From Mucisphaera sp965279675 (lineage in GTDB: Bacteria; Planctomycetota; Phycisphaerae; Phycisphaerales; Phycisphaeraceae), in the NCBI RefSeq assembly GCF_965279675.1, contig NZ_CBDIIJ010000002.1, forward strand, positions 1-64,000: a DNA stretch of 64,000 bases, read 5' to 3'. Of the stretch, positions 36,636 through 46,396 are shown piece after piece; within the stretch, counting starts at the first letter, position 1; each line of letters starts with the position of its first letter. Both the position numbers and the translations under genes were made by a program. The notes under the pieces were generated by a model. That model was given only the letters and a program-made list of their open reading frames with translations. It was not told where the DNA came from and made no database searches.

Positions 36636-37934
36636 TCAGTATCCGAGTATACGGAGGTAGTTGCCGCTGAGGAGGCGCCGGGCGTCGGCGCGGATGTGCT
36701 CGTCGGTGAGAACGTAGCCGGTGTCGGCGGTCCGCTGGTACATGTCAGCAAGTACACTCGCAATAAGGGTTCTGGAGTGGGACCACTTGTAGAGGAGTTG
36801 ATCGAGGACCCGGGCGTCGGAGTGCTGGGGGACGAAGGTGCTGCCGAGGAGCTCGAAGCGTTCGGTAGTGATCTCAGTGATGATGGAGGGGTTGTTGAGG
36901 AACCACCAGCACCCGAAGATCATGAGGTTGCTGAACTTGCGCGCAGCGACGCAGAGCTCGTGCTGGGATTCGCGGCTTAGCATGGTGACGAGGAAGCGGT
37001 TGTCGGGGAAGGCGGCGCAGAGGCGGGCGACGGAGGCGGCGTCGGCTTTGGCGAGCATGTCGCCGGCGGAGCGGAGGGCGGGGTTTACCTGGCGGAGGGT
37101 GCCGATCATCATGGCGAAGGGGAGGTCGTGGTCGCGGCAGACGGGGAGGACGACCTGCTCCAACATGTTGGTGGTCAAGGGATTGGCGTCGGGGCTGGCG
37201 TAGCGGAAGGTGGGTGGGAGGCTGACGGCAGTGTAGACCGGTCTCATGCGCGCGATCCAGTCGGTCAGGAATCGGCGGGCTTCGGTAAGGCTTTGTTCAT
37301 CAGGGGTTTGCAAAACCTTGTAGCCGAGGGAGGCGAGGACTTCCGCGGCGGCGGGCCAGTCGGTCAGCAGTTCATCGAAGCGGAGGACGGGGGCGAAGCG
37401 GGGGTCGGATCCGACGTTACGGTCGGCGAGCCATCTTGTGCGCTCATTCTCGTCAAAGACGTTGTTGGTCATGGTGATTCGGGTGACGCCTGAGCGTTGC
37501 ATGACCGTGTCGATGTAGTTGTCTAAATCCTGCTCTGCGAACCACTTGCGGTGCTGGTTGAGGTCGCGTTCGTTGGGGTCGAGGCCGAGGTGGGCGAGGG
37601 TGGTGAGGACGCCGCGCGTGGCCTCGCTGAGGGGGGCGCGGTCGAGGAAGAGGTGCTGCCAGATGTGGTCGGCCTGGCGGGGCTTGGGCCAGGACCAGAA
37701 GGTGTCGTACGGGAGTTCGGATGCGGGGACGACGCGGAAGACCTCGGCTATTAGGTAATGGTAGGTAAGGAGTTCATCGATTCCCCAGAGTGCGAGGCCG
37801 TGGGGGTCGGGGGTGGTGGAGGAGGTGGGGACGGGGCTGCCGAAGGCGGGCGGGTAGAGGTGGGTGTGCATGTCGACTACAGGTTCGTCGGCGATGATGG
37901 CGGCGACGCGGTCGTGGAGAGAGGGTGGGGTCAT
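36636..37934 (-). CDS. Glucuronate isomerase (UxaC)-like metal-dependent hydrolase-fold protein
   Basis: 432 residues of the amidohydrolase superfamily, most like the uronate isomerase family found in planctomycetes: DMHTHLYPPAFG (metal histidines 23 and 25), LADRNVGSDPRFAPVLRF, and C-terminal LLSGNYLRILGY. Somewhat shorter than the about 470-residue UxaC. Expected to interconvert D-glucuronate and fructuronate or a related uronate, which suits the sulfatase and glycosidase neighbours. Its base composition is GC-rich like the left arm, unlike the GH2 gene beside it. No signal peptide. Confidence 0.6.
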   Translation of the reverse strand: MTPPSLHDRVAAIIADEPVVDMHTHLYPPAFGSPVPTSSTTPDPHGLALWGIDELLTYHYLIAEVFRVVPASELPYDTFWSWPKPRQADHIWQHLFLDRAPLSEATRGVLTTLAHLGLDPNERDLNQHRKWFAEQDLDNYIDTVMQRSGVTRITMTNNVFDENERTRWLADRNVGSDPRFAPVLRFDELLTDWPAAAEVLASLGYKVLQTPDEQSLTEARRFLTDWIARMRPVYTAVSLPPTFRYASPDANPLTTNMLEQVVLPVCRDHDLPFAMMIGTLRQVNPALRSAGDMLAKADAASVARLCAAFPDNRFLVTMLSRESQHELCVAARKFSNLMIFGCWWFLNNPSIITEITTERFELLGSTFVPQHSDARVLDQLLYKWSHSRTLIASVLADMYQRTADTGYVLTDEHIRADARRLLSGNYLRILGY

Positions 37935-38311
37935 GGGTTGTCCTAAAGGAAAGTTAATGGTTCCAGAGCCGCACTCCTCTTTGCTACGGGCTGCTGTGGA
38001 ATCTCAGGAGTTCAGCCAGAGGTCAGCGTGACGGCTAACACAAGCACCGTGAGTGCTTCGCGTTAGGGTCGACCAAGGCTAGGATGATTTCGTTGACGGT
38101 ATCAGCCCAAGCAAAGGTATCGAGAATTCCCGGGTCTACTCGGACTACTAGCTGAGCTGCTTGATGAGACTGTCTCGTCATCTCTTCTACCTTCGCCTAT
38201 AGAGGGGGCTGATTTCTCATTCGTCTACCACGGCGAGTGCTCTGCACACTGATAAAATGCTTCCGTATCGTCCTGCTCTACAGGTCATGACACTAACACC
38301 AATACTTTGAG
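37935..38311. other. Gap with possible coding debris
   Basis: No intact gene. On the minus strand about 50 codons around 38,040-38,190 read VEEMTRQSHQAAQLVVRVDP and DTFAWADTVNEIILAL before a stop. This could be a gene 3' end, but no start or upstream frame supports it. No terminator hairpin stands out. Confidence 0.3.
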
Positions 38312-41300
38312 TTAAAGCAGGTGACTAAATACCGACGCCGCAAGCCAAGCAGCACGTGGCTCCCCTCCGCTGAACTCAAGCATATTAGTCTGATCAAAAC
38401 AGCATAGCGGGCCCCGAGCGGGTTTCCTGGTAGCAACAACCGGTACGCGGACCTTGGTGTGATCGCTGTCCCACCCAGTTGCGTTAACACTTACAAGTGG
38501 CATAAGCTCCTGTCCAACTAGATAGGTCGCTGTCGTGTGATCAATACGGCCGCGATGCTCACACCACCAGCGTGTACAGAGTGTACCCGCGGCCTCCAAA
38601 GCGGGTCCGAGGAGGGTGAGATTCGACTCTGGCACAGCGTGATACACGCCTGAGAATGTCTCGATATTGATCGAATCGCTATGGAGGAACCTAAAGCTGC
38701 CTACGGGTTGAGGTACGACGTACAATGAAGGGCCGTCACTAGAAGTGAATGCCGTGAATAGTGTTAACTGCTCGTCACTATGAGCGGGATCGATAAAGAT
38801 TAGGTCTATATCAGGCTGATGTGTATATAGGTCTATTACATTCATGCCGAGAGCTTCACCAAGACAACGAATACGCTCAGCAATAGTCTGTTCTCGTATT
38901 GGTAGCACCCCCATAGTCTTGCCACGTAGATGCTCAAGTGAGTCATGCTCCATCAGACGGGGCCAGATATCGTACTCGACCTGATGTGTATGGGCTGCTC
39001 GGGCTTCTTCATCAACCAGTGAACAGCGCACCTCTAGGCTGTTACGTTTACTCGTTGTATCAGAAGAAGGCACTTGGATCCTGCCTACAGGATGAGCCTG
39101 CATTGCCTTGGGTTTTACGGGGTTCCGTCCAACATGATACTGCTGGTTAGCAGAGCAAACTTCCCAATGAAGAAACCAGCTAGTGTCTGATTGGCGTTCT
39201 CTGCTGCATCGCTCATCAAAGATCCAGACATCGAGATCAAGTGGTGCTCCAGCCCAGATAGCTGTTGTCTGCTGATGAAGGTTTACTGCAAGCGGGGCAA
39301 GAGCGTCGGCAAGCTCAAACCAAGCGGGCTTAGGGTCACGACGCCATGACATGAGTGATTTCATCCAGCCTGCGGGCCAAGCGTCGATTAGAAGGTGTAC
39401 GGCTGTTGAGTTGATACGGTCTAAACGACGTCGTAGTGCATCGGTCATCGTCCGAACAGCCCACGCCTGATGGGTCTGGCTCGCTTCAATCCATTGGGAA
39501 AACGTTTCAGGCGGCGTGTACCATCTGCAGCGCTGGGGCCAACTCTGGTTGCGAACGATTCGTTCAGGTGTCCAGGTTGTGTCGGTAGGCCCAAGTGGTC
39601 GCCAATCACTAGGGTAGTCGTTCATTACGATGTCAAGACAGTCAAGTCCTTCAGCGCCATATTCTCCGCACCCACCACGCCAACCCGGTCGGACATCAAA
39701 CAGTTCACCGGAGATGAGACGACCTAGATGTATCTCATGGTCGGTATACCAGGCTGCATAGCAATGGCTATCGGGCTTACTATCACTAGGAGCAATATCC
39801 ATATAGTCGCCATCGCATGCCTTGACTATACGATCGGGATTATGTGTCTTGACATAGCTGGCTACAGATCTGAGTAACTCGTGGAGATCGTCACGTCTGA
39901 GTGAACGTGGAATACTCCATGGCTTCCAATCAAGCGGCATTGGCTCATTAATTAGACTTACGAGAATATTCGAAGGATGCTGGCGGACTAGTCGCTCCAT
40001 CTCACCCGCTTGACGGAAGACTTCTGACTCAACACCGTTTCTAACGTAACCAAAGAGAGGAAGATCGGTTTGAAGCATAAAACCAAGTTCGTCTGCTATG
40101 TCATAAATCTCGGGCTGAACAGGCCTTTGCGTCAGGCGGTAGAAGTTCAGATTGGCTGCTCTTGCAATTAGCATATCATTTGCGACCTGCTCTAAGTCAT
40201 TGTCGAAGACCGAGCACTGCATATGCCCCATTGTATTCGCACCACGCAATACAATTTCTTCATGGTTAAGATAGAAAGTACCTGCTTGTCCATTACTCTG
40301 CTGGTGGGTATCCATTGAGAATGTACGCACACCAAATCGTGTATCAACTACATCAATAGGTTTGTTGGCTTCAGATGAGTACAAACTAGTCCTAGCTACA
40401 TAAAGCCAAGGGGCGTTGGTTGACCACCGTCGTAGGCGTGGCATCTTTAGCCGATAGCGGAAAGTACTCATTTCGGGGAGTAATCTTCCCACGTCGAGTG
40501 TCAGTGGTCCGAACGATTCGCCCTCAAAGTTCGAGGGGATGATCTCTAGGCTCACGTGGAGTGACTCTGATTCAGTTCGAGTGTTCCAGACCTCGAGTGT
40601 AACCTCAACCTCGTCGGAATCCGGTAGCGGTCGTACAAATACATCACTTACGAAGACCTGAGGTCGTTGCTCGATCGTTACCGGTTGCCAGAGCCCAGCG
40701 CCAGGCGGACAGTGATGCCAGCCAACACCAGGCTCGTTCCACCCTAGACCTGTACAGCCATAGATTTTGTCACCATCAGTCGGACTATCGACATCCAGGT
40801 GACTCCATGACGCAAGCCCGACTGTAGGCGGCTCGTTCTCAATGCAAACGGCAAGGAGATTATCTCCACGATTCTTAAGCCATGGGGTAACATCGAACTC
40901 AAATGGAGCGAACAGTCCTGTGTGTGAACCGACAAAGCGCCCATTGATAAATACATGAGCAGTATAATCAGCTGCACAAAAGCGAATCCAGATACTAGAA
41001 TCTTCAGCAATTAACCTGGTGACATCTACTTTCTCACGGTACCACCCTCTCCAGCGACCAGCAGGTCCTGTGTAATGCGGAATTCGTACACGCATCCATC
41101 TATGAGAATCATCCAGTTCTTTACCAGGGTGTTCGTCTGTCTCTTCAATGCGAAAGTCCATCGTCTCAAGATTTAGAAACTTGCGTGTTGATGGGCATTC
41201 TGGCTCAAGGCGTCGCCGGAACTTCTTATAATATAGTCCAAGCTCTTTCACCTTTAATTGCAAGTCTTTGGCTGTCCGCAGGCGCGGCGCGACTGGCACG

Positions 41301-41437
41301 GGACCTGCATTATCGCTAGATGCATTCAAGATCTGAGTGGGCCTTGGCAGTGCAGGAAGAGTATGAGCTTGCTTCGAACTCGTTGCAGCATTATCTGCAA
41401 TACCTGCGAATACATCGCTTTGGGTGGGCTTTGTCAT
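38312..41437 (-). CDS. GH2-family glycosidase with long C-terminal extension
   Basis: 1,041 residues. The GH2 layout is sugar-binding jelly-roll (about 110-260), immunoglobulin-like domain (265-375) and TIM barrel (380-690). The acid/base is Glu498 in SLINEPMP, and the nucleophile candidate is Glu592 in GCGEYGAEG. Likely a beta-galactosidase or beta-glucuronidase-type enzyme; specificity is unread. The last ~250 residues (from about 790) look like an added domain with GKTMGVLPIREQTIAERI, reminiscent of a glutamine-amidotransferase-like fold. No signal peptide, so probably cytoplasmic. First gene downstream of the GH31 gene. Confidence 0.8.
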   Translation of the reverse strand: MTKPTQSDVFAGIADNAATSSKQAHTLPALPRPTQILNASSDNAGPVPVAPRLRTAKDLQLKVKELGLYYKKFRRRLEPECPSTRKFLNLETMDFRIEETDEHPGKELDDSHRWMRVRIPHYTGPAGRWRGWYREKVDVTRLIAEDSSIWIRFCAADYTAHVFINGRFVGSHTGLFAPFEFDVTPWLKNRGDNLLAVCIENEPPTVGLASWSHLDVDSPTDGDKIYGCTGLGWNEPGVGWHHCPPGAGLWQPVTIEQRPQVFVSDVFVRPLPDSDEVEVTLEVWNTRTESESLHVSLEIIPSNFEGESFGPLTLDVGRLLPEMSTFRYRLKMPRLRRWSTNAPWLYVARTSLYSSEANKPIDVVDTRFGVRTFSMDTHQQSNGQAGTFYLNHEEIVLRGANTMGHMQCSVFDNDLEQVANDMLIARAANLNFYRLTQRPVQPEIYDIADELGFMLQTDLPLFGYVRNGVESEVFRQAGEMERLVRQHPSNILVSLINEPMPLDWKPWSIPRSLRRDDLHELLRSVASYVKTHNPDRIVKACDGDYMDIAPSDSKPDSHCYAAWYTDHEIHLGRLISGELFDVRPGWRGGCGEYGAEGLDCLDIVMNDYPSDWRPLGPTDTTWTPERIVRNQSWPQRCRWYTPPETFSQWIEASQTHQAWAVRTMTDALRRRLDRINSTAVHLLIDAWPAGWMKSLMSWRRDPKPAWFELADALAPLAVNLHQQTTAIWAGAPLDLDVWIFDERCSRERQSDTSWFLHWEVCSANQQYHVGRNPVKPKAMQAHPVGRIQVPSSDTTSKRNSLEVRCSLVDEEARAAHTHQVEYDIWPRLMEHDSLEHLRGKTMGVLPIREQTIAERIRCLGEALGMNVIDLYTHQPDIDLIFIDPAHSDEQLTLFTAFTSSDGPSLYVVPQPVGSFRFLHSDSINIETFSGVYHAVPESNLTLLGPALEAAGTLCTRWWCEHRGRIDHTTATYLVGQELMPLVSVNATGWDSDHTKVRVPVVATRKPARGPLCCFDQTNMLEFSGGEPRAAWLAASVFSHLL

Positions 41438-41562
41438 ATGTATAGTCTTACTATGTCAGATTAGTAATAGTTCTATCAGGATGCTCTACATAACTCGTAG
41501 AAATATTGGGTGGGCGAATATGATATCTGTCGGCCCTAGGTGAGTCAGTATGCTAAATGATG

Positions 41563-43839
41563 TCAAGATAGCATTGTTAACTCACCCAGTATGCTGCGTG
41601 AGAACGATATGTAGCTTTCATCAAAACACAACTGAATGCATTTATTGAGGTTCATATCATTGGTTGAACTAACGTGATGTGGGTATACTAGGATCTTAGT
41701 GCCGGACCTCACGTAGACGGGAATCTGATGTAAGGGTACATACTTGTTCCTTACCCAGCATTCCCCCGTGATCAATTCGCCGCTCCAGAGGTCTATCCAA
41801 TCACCTGTAGGTAGGTAGATGTCGCGAATGTTGTCCTCATTCATAATTGGTGCGACTATGAACGTACGGCCACAAAAGAACTGATCATCCAGCATCCAGC
41901 AAACAGGGTCAGATGGAGCATGCAAACACATTGGTGCGAAGATAGACGAGCCTGTTTCAATACAGTTATCTGCTTCATCAAGGAGGTAAGGGATCAGTGC
42001 ATAACGCAATTTGAGATAGCCGCGCACATGCTCAAGAACATTCGGGTACTCATATGGTTCCCTTGGGCTTGTACCGTGATATCGCATGTGGCTGCAGAAA
42101 ACAGCAAGCTGCGTCCATCGCAAGTAGAGTTCATCTGTTGGCCATGAGTTCATAAAATCCGGAACACCGTGAAACCCAGGGATGTCATGTGCCCAGTACG
42201 CAAAGCCTGACATAGCCAGATGCAGCCCACCTCTGACTGCTGCAGCCATCCCATCCCACGTTGAAGCCGTATCACCAGCCCAGTGAACGGGATAGCGTTG
42301 GCAGCCGGCCCATCCGGCGCGTGACCAGGTCAGGCCGCAACCGTTGATCTGCTCTGTAATGTCGTAAGCGGCCTTCTGGTACAGAACTGGATAACAGTTC
42401 CGTAGGCGTGAGGCAGTCATCCCAGAGTAATCAGCATCCATATTAATATCTTCACCAAAATCAGTCTTGATACATGCGATGCCTAATTGTAACAGTGGTG
42501 CTAGTAGCTCATTCTGGTACCAGTCCAGTGCGCCTGGGTACGTAAAATCAATCTGTTCGTTGTTTGCGATGAGATCGAAATCAGAGCCCATGAGCTTCGA
42601 CGAGTGTGTTGACGGTGGTAGAAATCTATTCTCTTTTGCGTGGCGGTAAATATCTGCTTTCTTGCTGATAGTTGGTGTTTGCCAGAGAGTGACCCGATAC
42701 CCTATATCTAAGAGTTGTTGAACGAAGTATGCAGGATCAGGAAACCGCTCTTCGCTGAACTTCCATTCGCATATCCAGTCGTTTTTAAACCAGCCAGTAT
42801 CAATATGCATTACATCGGAAGGCAGGTCTAAGTCTCGCAGCTGCTCAGCAATATCTATAATCTCATCGGCTGAGAAGTACGTCATACGAGACATCCATAC
42901 GCCGTAACTCCAAACGGGTACCTTGGGTGGGTGGCCAGTAATCATACGATAGTTGTACAGAATCTGAGTTGGCGTCTCACCGCCGATGATAAAGAGATCA
43001 ATCTGGCTATGCTCGATGCAGCCCTGTACGGCACGACCTGATATATCAGTGAAGGAAAGAGAAGTAGCTGAACTGGTATTAATGTACATTCCATAAGGTA
43101 AGGAAGACATATAAAACGGGACATTTTTATATGTACGCCTACTATTGTTGCCTAAACCGTCCGTGTTAACCAGCTGGATGGTCCTTCCCGCGAGGTCCAA
43201 CTTCGCAAAACGTTCACCCGTGCCGACGAATCGTTCGTTCGGGCTCGCGCAGAAGGAAAATAGGCAGGAATAGTTCGTGTCGTTGCCTGCTGGCACTGAA
43301 ACGAAGCCGAGCCCTACCGATTCGATACGTGACGGAAAGAACTGGTCATACGCTACTAAAGTGACTTGCTGCTCTCTCTTGGGGAAGACCGCTAGTTTAA
43401 GGAGTCTTTCTGATCCCGGGATAAGGTCTGACCAGGATCTGATCTCTGATTCTGTTCTATCTATGAGTACACGCGTACCACCTTCGTCATCAAGTATCTC
43501 AAGCTCTGACTCGCTCTCTCTCACGTGAAGTTGATCGATTGTGAGCTTTGCATCGAAGTAGAGTGATGGCGACGAATCATCGAACTCACACTCTTCGTGT
43601 TGGCTATCCATGAATAAGCGTACGCAGCTGTGAGCATAGGATCTTACAAGTACGTTGCGAAATAGAGTGGGGCAATTCTCTTGCTCAAAGGGAGAAAACG
43701 CTATGCGCAGAGATACATCGGTGCCGCGTACCTCGTGACTGACTACTTGACTCGCTCGATAAATAACGGTCGAGGAACTGTCATTAGTCGACCCATCCAT
43801 AAAGTTATCAAGAAATGAATCTGTGGAACCTAATCTCAT
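41563..43839 (-). CDS. GH31 alpha-xylosidase-like glycosidase
   Basis: 758 residues. The barrel has SDVMHIDTGWFKNDWICEWK (341-360), the catalytic nucleophile Asp460 in CIKTDFGEDI, and the acid/base Asp523 in HWAGDTASTW. The KTDFGE form is that of YicI-type alpha-xylosidases, whereas the enzyme at 12-14 kb has WIDMND. N-terminal beta domains precede it. No signal peptide. It sits between the GH2 and GRP transporter genes on one strand, so it likely acts on oligosaccharides imported by that transporter. Confidence 0.85.
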   Translation of the reverse strand: MRLGSTDSFLDNFMDGSTNDSSSTVIYRASQVVSHEVRGTDVSLRIAFSPFEQENCPTLFRNVLVRSYAHSCVRLFMDSQHEECEFDDSSPSLYFDAKLTIDQLHVRESESELEILDDEGGTRVLIDRTESEIRSWSDLIPGSERLLKLAVFPKREQQVTLVAYDQFFPSRIESVGLGFVSVPAGNDTNYSCLFSFCASPNERFVGTGERFAKLDLAGRTIQLVNTDGLGNNSRRTYKNVPFYMSSLPYGMYINTSSATSLSFTDISGRAVQGCIEHSQIDLFIIGGETPTQILYNYRMITGHPPKVPVWSYGVWMSRMTYFSADEIIDIAEQLRDLDLPSDVMHIDTGWFKNDWICEWKFSEERFPDPAYFVQQLLDIGYRVTLWQTPTISKKADIYRHAKENRFLPPSTHSSKLMGSDFDLIANNEQIDFTYPGALDWYQNELLAPLLQLGIACIKTDFGEDINMDADYSGMTASRLRNCYPVLYQKAAYDITEQINGCGLTWSRAGWAGCQRYPVHWAGDTASTWDGMAAAVRGGLHLAMSGFAYWAHDIPGFHGVPDFMNSWPTDELYLRWTQLAVFCSHMRYHGTSPREPYEYPNVLEHVRGYLKLRYALIPYLLDEADNCIETGSSIFAPMCLHAPSDPVCWMLDDQFFCGRTFIVAPIMNEDNIRDIYLPTGDWIDLWSGELITGECWVRNKYVPLHQIPVYVRSGTKILVYPHHVSSTNDMNLNKCIQLCFDESYISFSRSILGELTMLS

Positions 43840-43937
43840 AGATATCTCGTATCGTGACTAGACAAGAACAAGTAAGTGACAGCACAGTAATACGGGCGAC
43901 GTACACACGCTATATTGAGTTAGTGATCTATTCATCA

Positions 43938-44912
43938 TTAGACTTGAGAGCCCAGCCAACCCATCATCGCAGTACCGGCCGAAGTCGCGATGACACCGGC
44001 TAGCACTAAGAATGCGGAAGGGGAAGGCCATGGTGGTCGGCTAAAGACGATCATCCCTAGTAGTGCGTTTACGACTAAGCAGGTCTGGGCAACCGCGAAT
44101 CCCTGGCCAGTACCCAAGTGAGTCATTAGGTTTAGCGAGCCGTAATTCCCTGCTGCCCATAGAACTCCTGCGAGTACGGTCGCTGCTAAGACAGCACTCA
44201 AGCTCTTCGAGTCACTCGGCGATATAGTTTGTTTACGAAATCGGCCTGACTGCCACGGCAGTCCGCCTAGCCAAAGTAAGGATGCGCCCAGTAGCATGCC
44301 GACCGAGAGAGGCCACGACATGACCCATAGTGAAGCGTCAGCGAAACGTAGAGGAACGAAGTAGCTACCCCACCCTACACCAGCTAGTATGACAGCTAGC
44401 CACCCATAAGTCTGTGTATTGGATGATGAACTATGACTAAAGTAATCTCTTAAGCTGAATCTACGTTTATATGTAGGCCGTATATCTGAACCTCTAACGA
44501 TTAGGACAATACCCAATGAGATTACCAGAAAAGCGAGTAATACTAAGCATATGTCGGTAATACTATAACTGTCAAGCTCAGAAAAGAATAGACCGCCCCA
44601 TGCTAGTGATGTCAAGATATTCAGAGGTGCCCAGACACCCATAGCGACGGCGATACCAAGACGATCCGTGGCGATCACAGCAAAGTAGCCGCTTAGTGAC
44701 CAGACGACGCCGCCGAGTATGGCCGCCAGCATTGATGAGGAGCTAAGTCCAGTCAAGCCTACCGATACTGCGACGGCTAGCGCAACTGCGGCATTACCGA
44801 TTGTAATCATGAGCGTCTTGAATCTAGAATCGACTCGTCCAACCCATTCGAGTGGTGTGAGCCACACTCCCCAACTGATCACAGTGATGACCGCCCAGAA
44901 CCAGACCTCCAT
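43938..44912 (-). CDS. GRP-type sugar transporter (DMT superfamily)
   Basis: 324 residues with about ten hydrophobic helices in two halves. Motifs resemble glucose/rhamnose-type GRP permeases: WFWAVITVISWGVWLTPLEW at the start, FAVIATDRLGIAVAMGVWAP, and in the second half GVGWGSYFVPLRFADASLW. It should move a monosaccharide or a short product across the inner membrane, proton- or ion-driven. A single-protein importer inside an island of hydrolases suggests that final cleavage products, not long chains, enter. Substrate unknown. Confidence 0.75.
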   Translation of the reverse strand: MEVWFWAVITVISWGVWLTPLEWVGRVDSRFKTLMITIGNAAVALAVAVSVGLTGLSSSSMLAAILGGVVWSLSGYFAVIATDRLGIAVAMGVWAPLNILTSLAWGGLFFSELDSYSITDICLVLLAFLVISLGIVLIVRGSDIRPTYKRRFSLRDYFSHSSSSNTQTYGWLAVILAGVGWGSYFVPLRFADASLWVMSWPLSVGMLLGASLLWLGGLPWQSGRFRKQTISPSDSKSLSAVLAATVLAGVLWAAGNYGSLNLMTHLGTGQGFAVAQTCLVVNALLGMIVFSRPPWPSPSAFLVLAGVIATSAGTAMMGWLGSQV

Positions 44913-45129
44913 TAGCTGTATCTTTCTACAAAATCAGTGACAGAGAGATTGTGATGCCACCTAGAGCGCATAATTATAAAACTTATCATGCAAGAGAAAG
45001 CATATAGTCTAATAGACATATGCAGCACTAGATGGTCGATATGAGCGAATAGTGGGTGTGTGGAATGTAGTCCATGGAAGACTTCGTCATATTACTCTAA
45101 CCGTTTGCTTTAGCACCTATCATAAATGC

Positions 45130-46359
45130 CTAAGTAGTCGCAATTACTGGGGTAAAGTTATGCATTGACAGGCGTCTGAAGCCACCTCCTAACAGCCGGA
45201 GACTCTTTGCCCGCGTGAGTGTCATCTCGACCACTCGTGAGGCCATGTGTTCATCGAGAGCATGATCACCCAGCAGCTCTTTCCAGGCCAGGGGATCATC
45301 ACTGCCTGCGAGATAGATGTGGGTATCTGGTAAATTCATCAGCTCTAATGTTGCAGCGTGTTGATTCACGTCAGAAGACTCTGTTCTGCGAAAATGGTTT
45401 ATGAATAGATTAGATACGCGTTGTTGTATATTCAGTAGGGGTCTGTTGTTCTCACAACTTGTTTTGAATACTTCTATGTCATCGACGTGGATATCACGGC
45501 AATCTCCTACCCCATCGATGAATCGAGAATCGTTAGGATCGAACAGTGGTACCAGACAGCCCCGGGCCCCGTCCATGTTAATGACTGATTCGGCACATCC
45601 CCCACGAATTTTCGTAATCATGATGTCTCGAATCGCATGACTAATACTGAGAAGCCGTACAAAGCTATGGCATGATGGAGCATTGAGGTCGCTGATCTTT
45701 ATGGACTCGATTGGACCCACATCAATGCCCTGGCACTCGATACGCTCTATAGCGTCATCGGCGTTGAGAGCGACCATGTCGTCGTTGGGTGCGTGGAGGC
45801 CTAGCCCGCGAAGCCGTTCGATCGATCCATCCCGGCAGTAACCACCGAGATGGATGCCATCGTTATTCGGGCGCGGCTTAGTCGTGTCGAAGCGTATATC
45901 CCCGAAATAAAAGCCTATGATTTTCGAAGCCCTAACAAAGTAAGACTCCGCATCGCATAGCGTCAAGTTCTGAATACTGAGATCTTGCACATTTCGGAAA
46001 TTAATCGTGACACCCGTATAGCTGCCTTGATCGATCACGGCTCCCGGAGTTCGTGGATTCGCCTTGTTATTACCGTCCCAGATGCCACCATAGATAGAGA
46101 TGTTCCGATCACCTTGATCATGATGGGCGTTGGTCAGGAGAAAGCTATCGACACCAACGCCAGCTCCATCAGCGAATTGAAGATGAGCATTCTGATCTAA
46201 GGTTAGTGAGGTGTTACTAGAGATTCGTAGTGTCTGGCCGATACGGTACCGGCCTGGTCCGATGTAGAGATGCCCACCAGTGTCAAGTGCCCGCTGGATA
46301 TCTGGTGCGGCATTGCTCAGGCCAGTCTTGTCTGCTTGGATGTTCATGGCCTTGGTCAT
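45130..46359 (-). CDS. GH28/polygalacturonase-like right-handed beta-helix protein
   Basis: 409 residues built of parallel beta-helix coils. The N-terminal ISSNTSLTLDQNAHLQF and KPRPNNDGIHLGGYCRDGSI resemble the active-site coil of polygalacturonases (NTDG), and HAPNDDMVALNADD aligns with their paired aspartates. The later catalytic histidine and lysine are not obvious, so the activity may be a lyase or related uronic-acid cleavage. No signal peptide, unlike secreted pectinases. It lies between the transporter and the FAD oxidoreductase genes. Confidence 0.6.
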   Translation of the reverse strand: MTKAMNIQADKTGLSNAAPDIQRALDTGGHLYIGPGRYRIGQTLRISSNTSLTLDQNAHLQFADGAGVGVDSFLLTNAHHDQGDRNISIYGGIWDGNNKANPRTPGAVIDQGSYTGVTINFRNVQDLSIQNLTLCDAESYFVRASKIIGFYFGDIRFDTTKPRPNNDGIHLGGYCRDGSIERLRGLGLHAPNDDMVALNADDAIERIECQGIDVGPIESIKISDLNAPSCHSFVRLLSISHAIRDIMITKIRGGCAESVINMDGARGCLVPLFDPNDSRFIDGVGDCRDIHVDDIEVFKTSCENNRPLLNIQQRVSNLFINHFRRTESSDVNQHAATLELMNLPDTHIYLAGSDDPLAWKELLGDHALDEHMASRVVEMTLTRAKSLRLLGGGFRRLSMHNFTPVIATT

Positions 46360-46396
46360 ACTGCTTCAGCTCTTATTTGATCAGGATAAGAAACTC

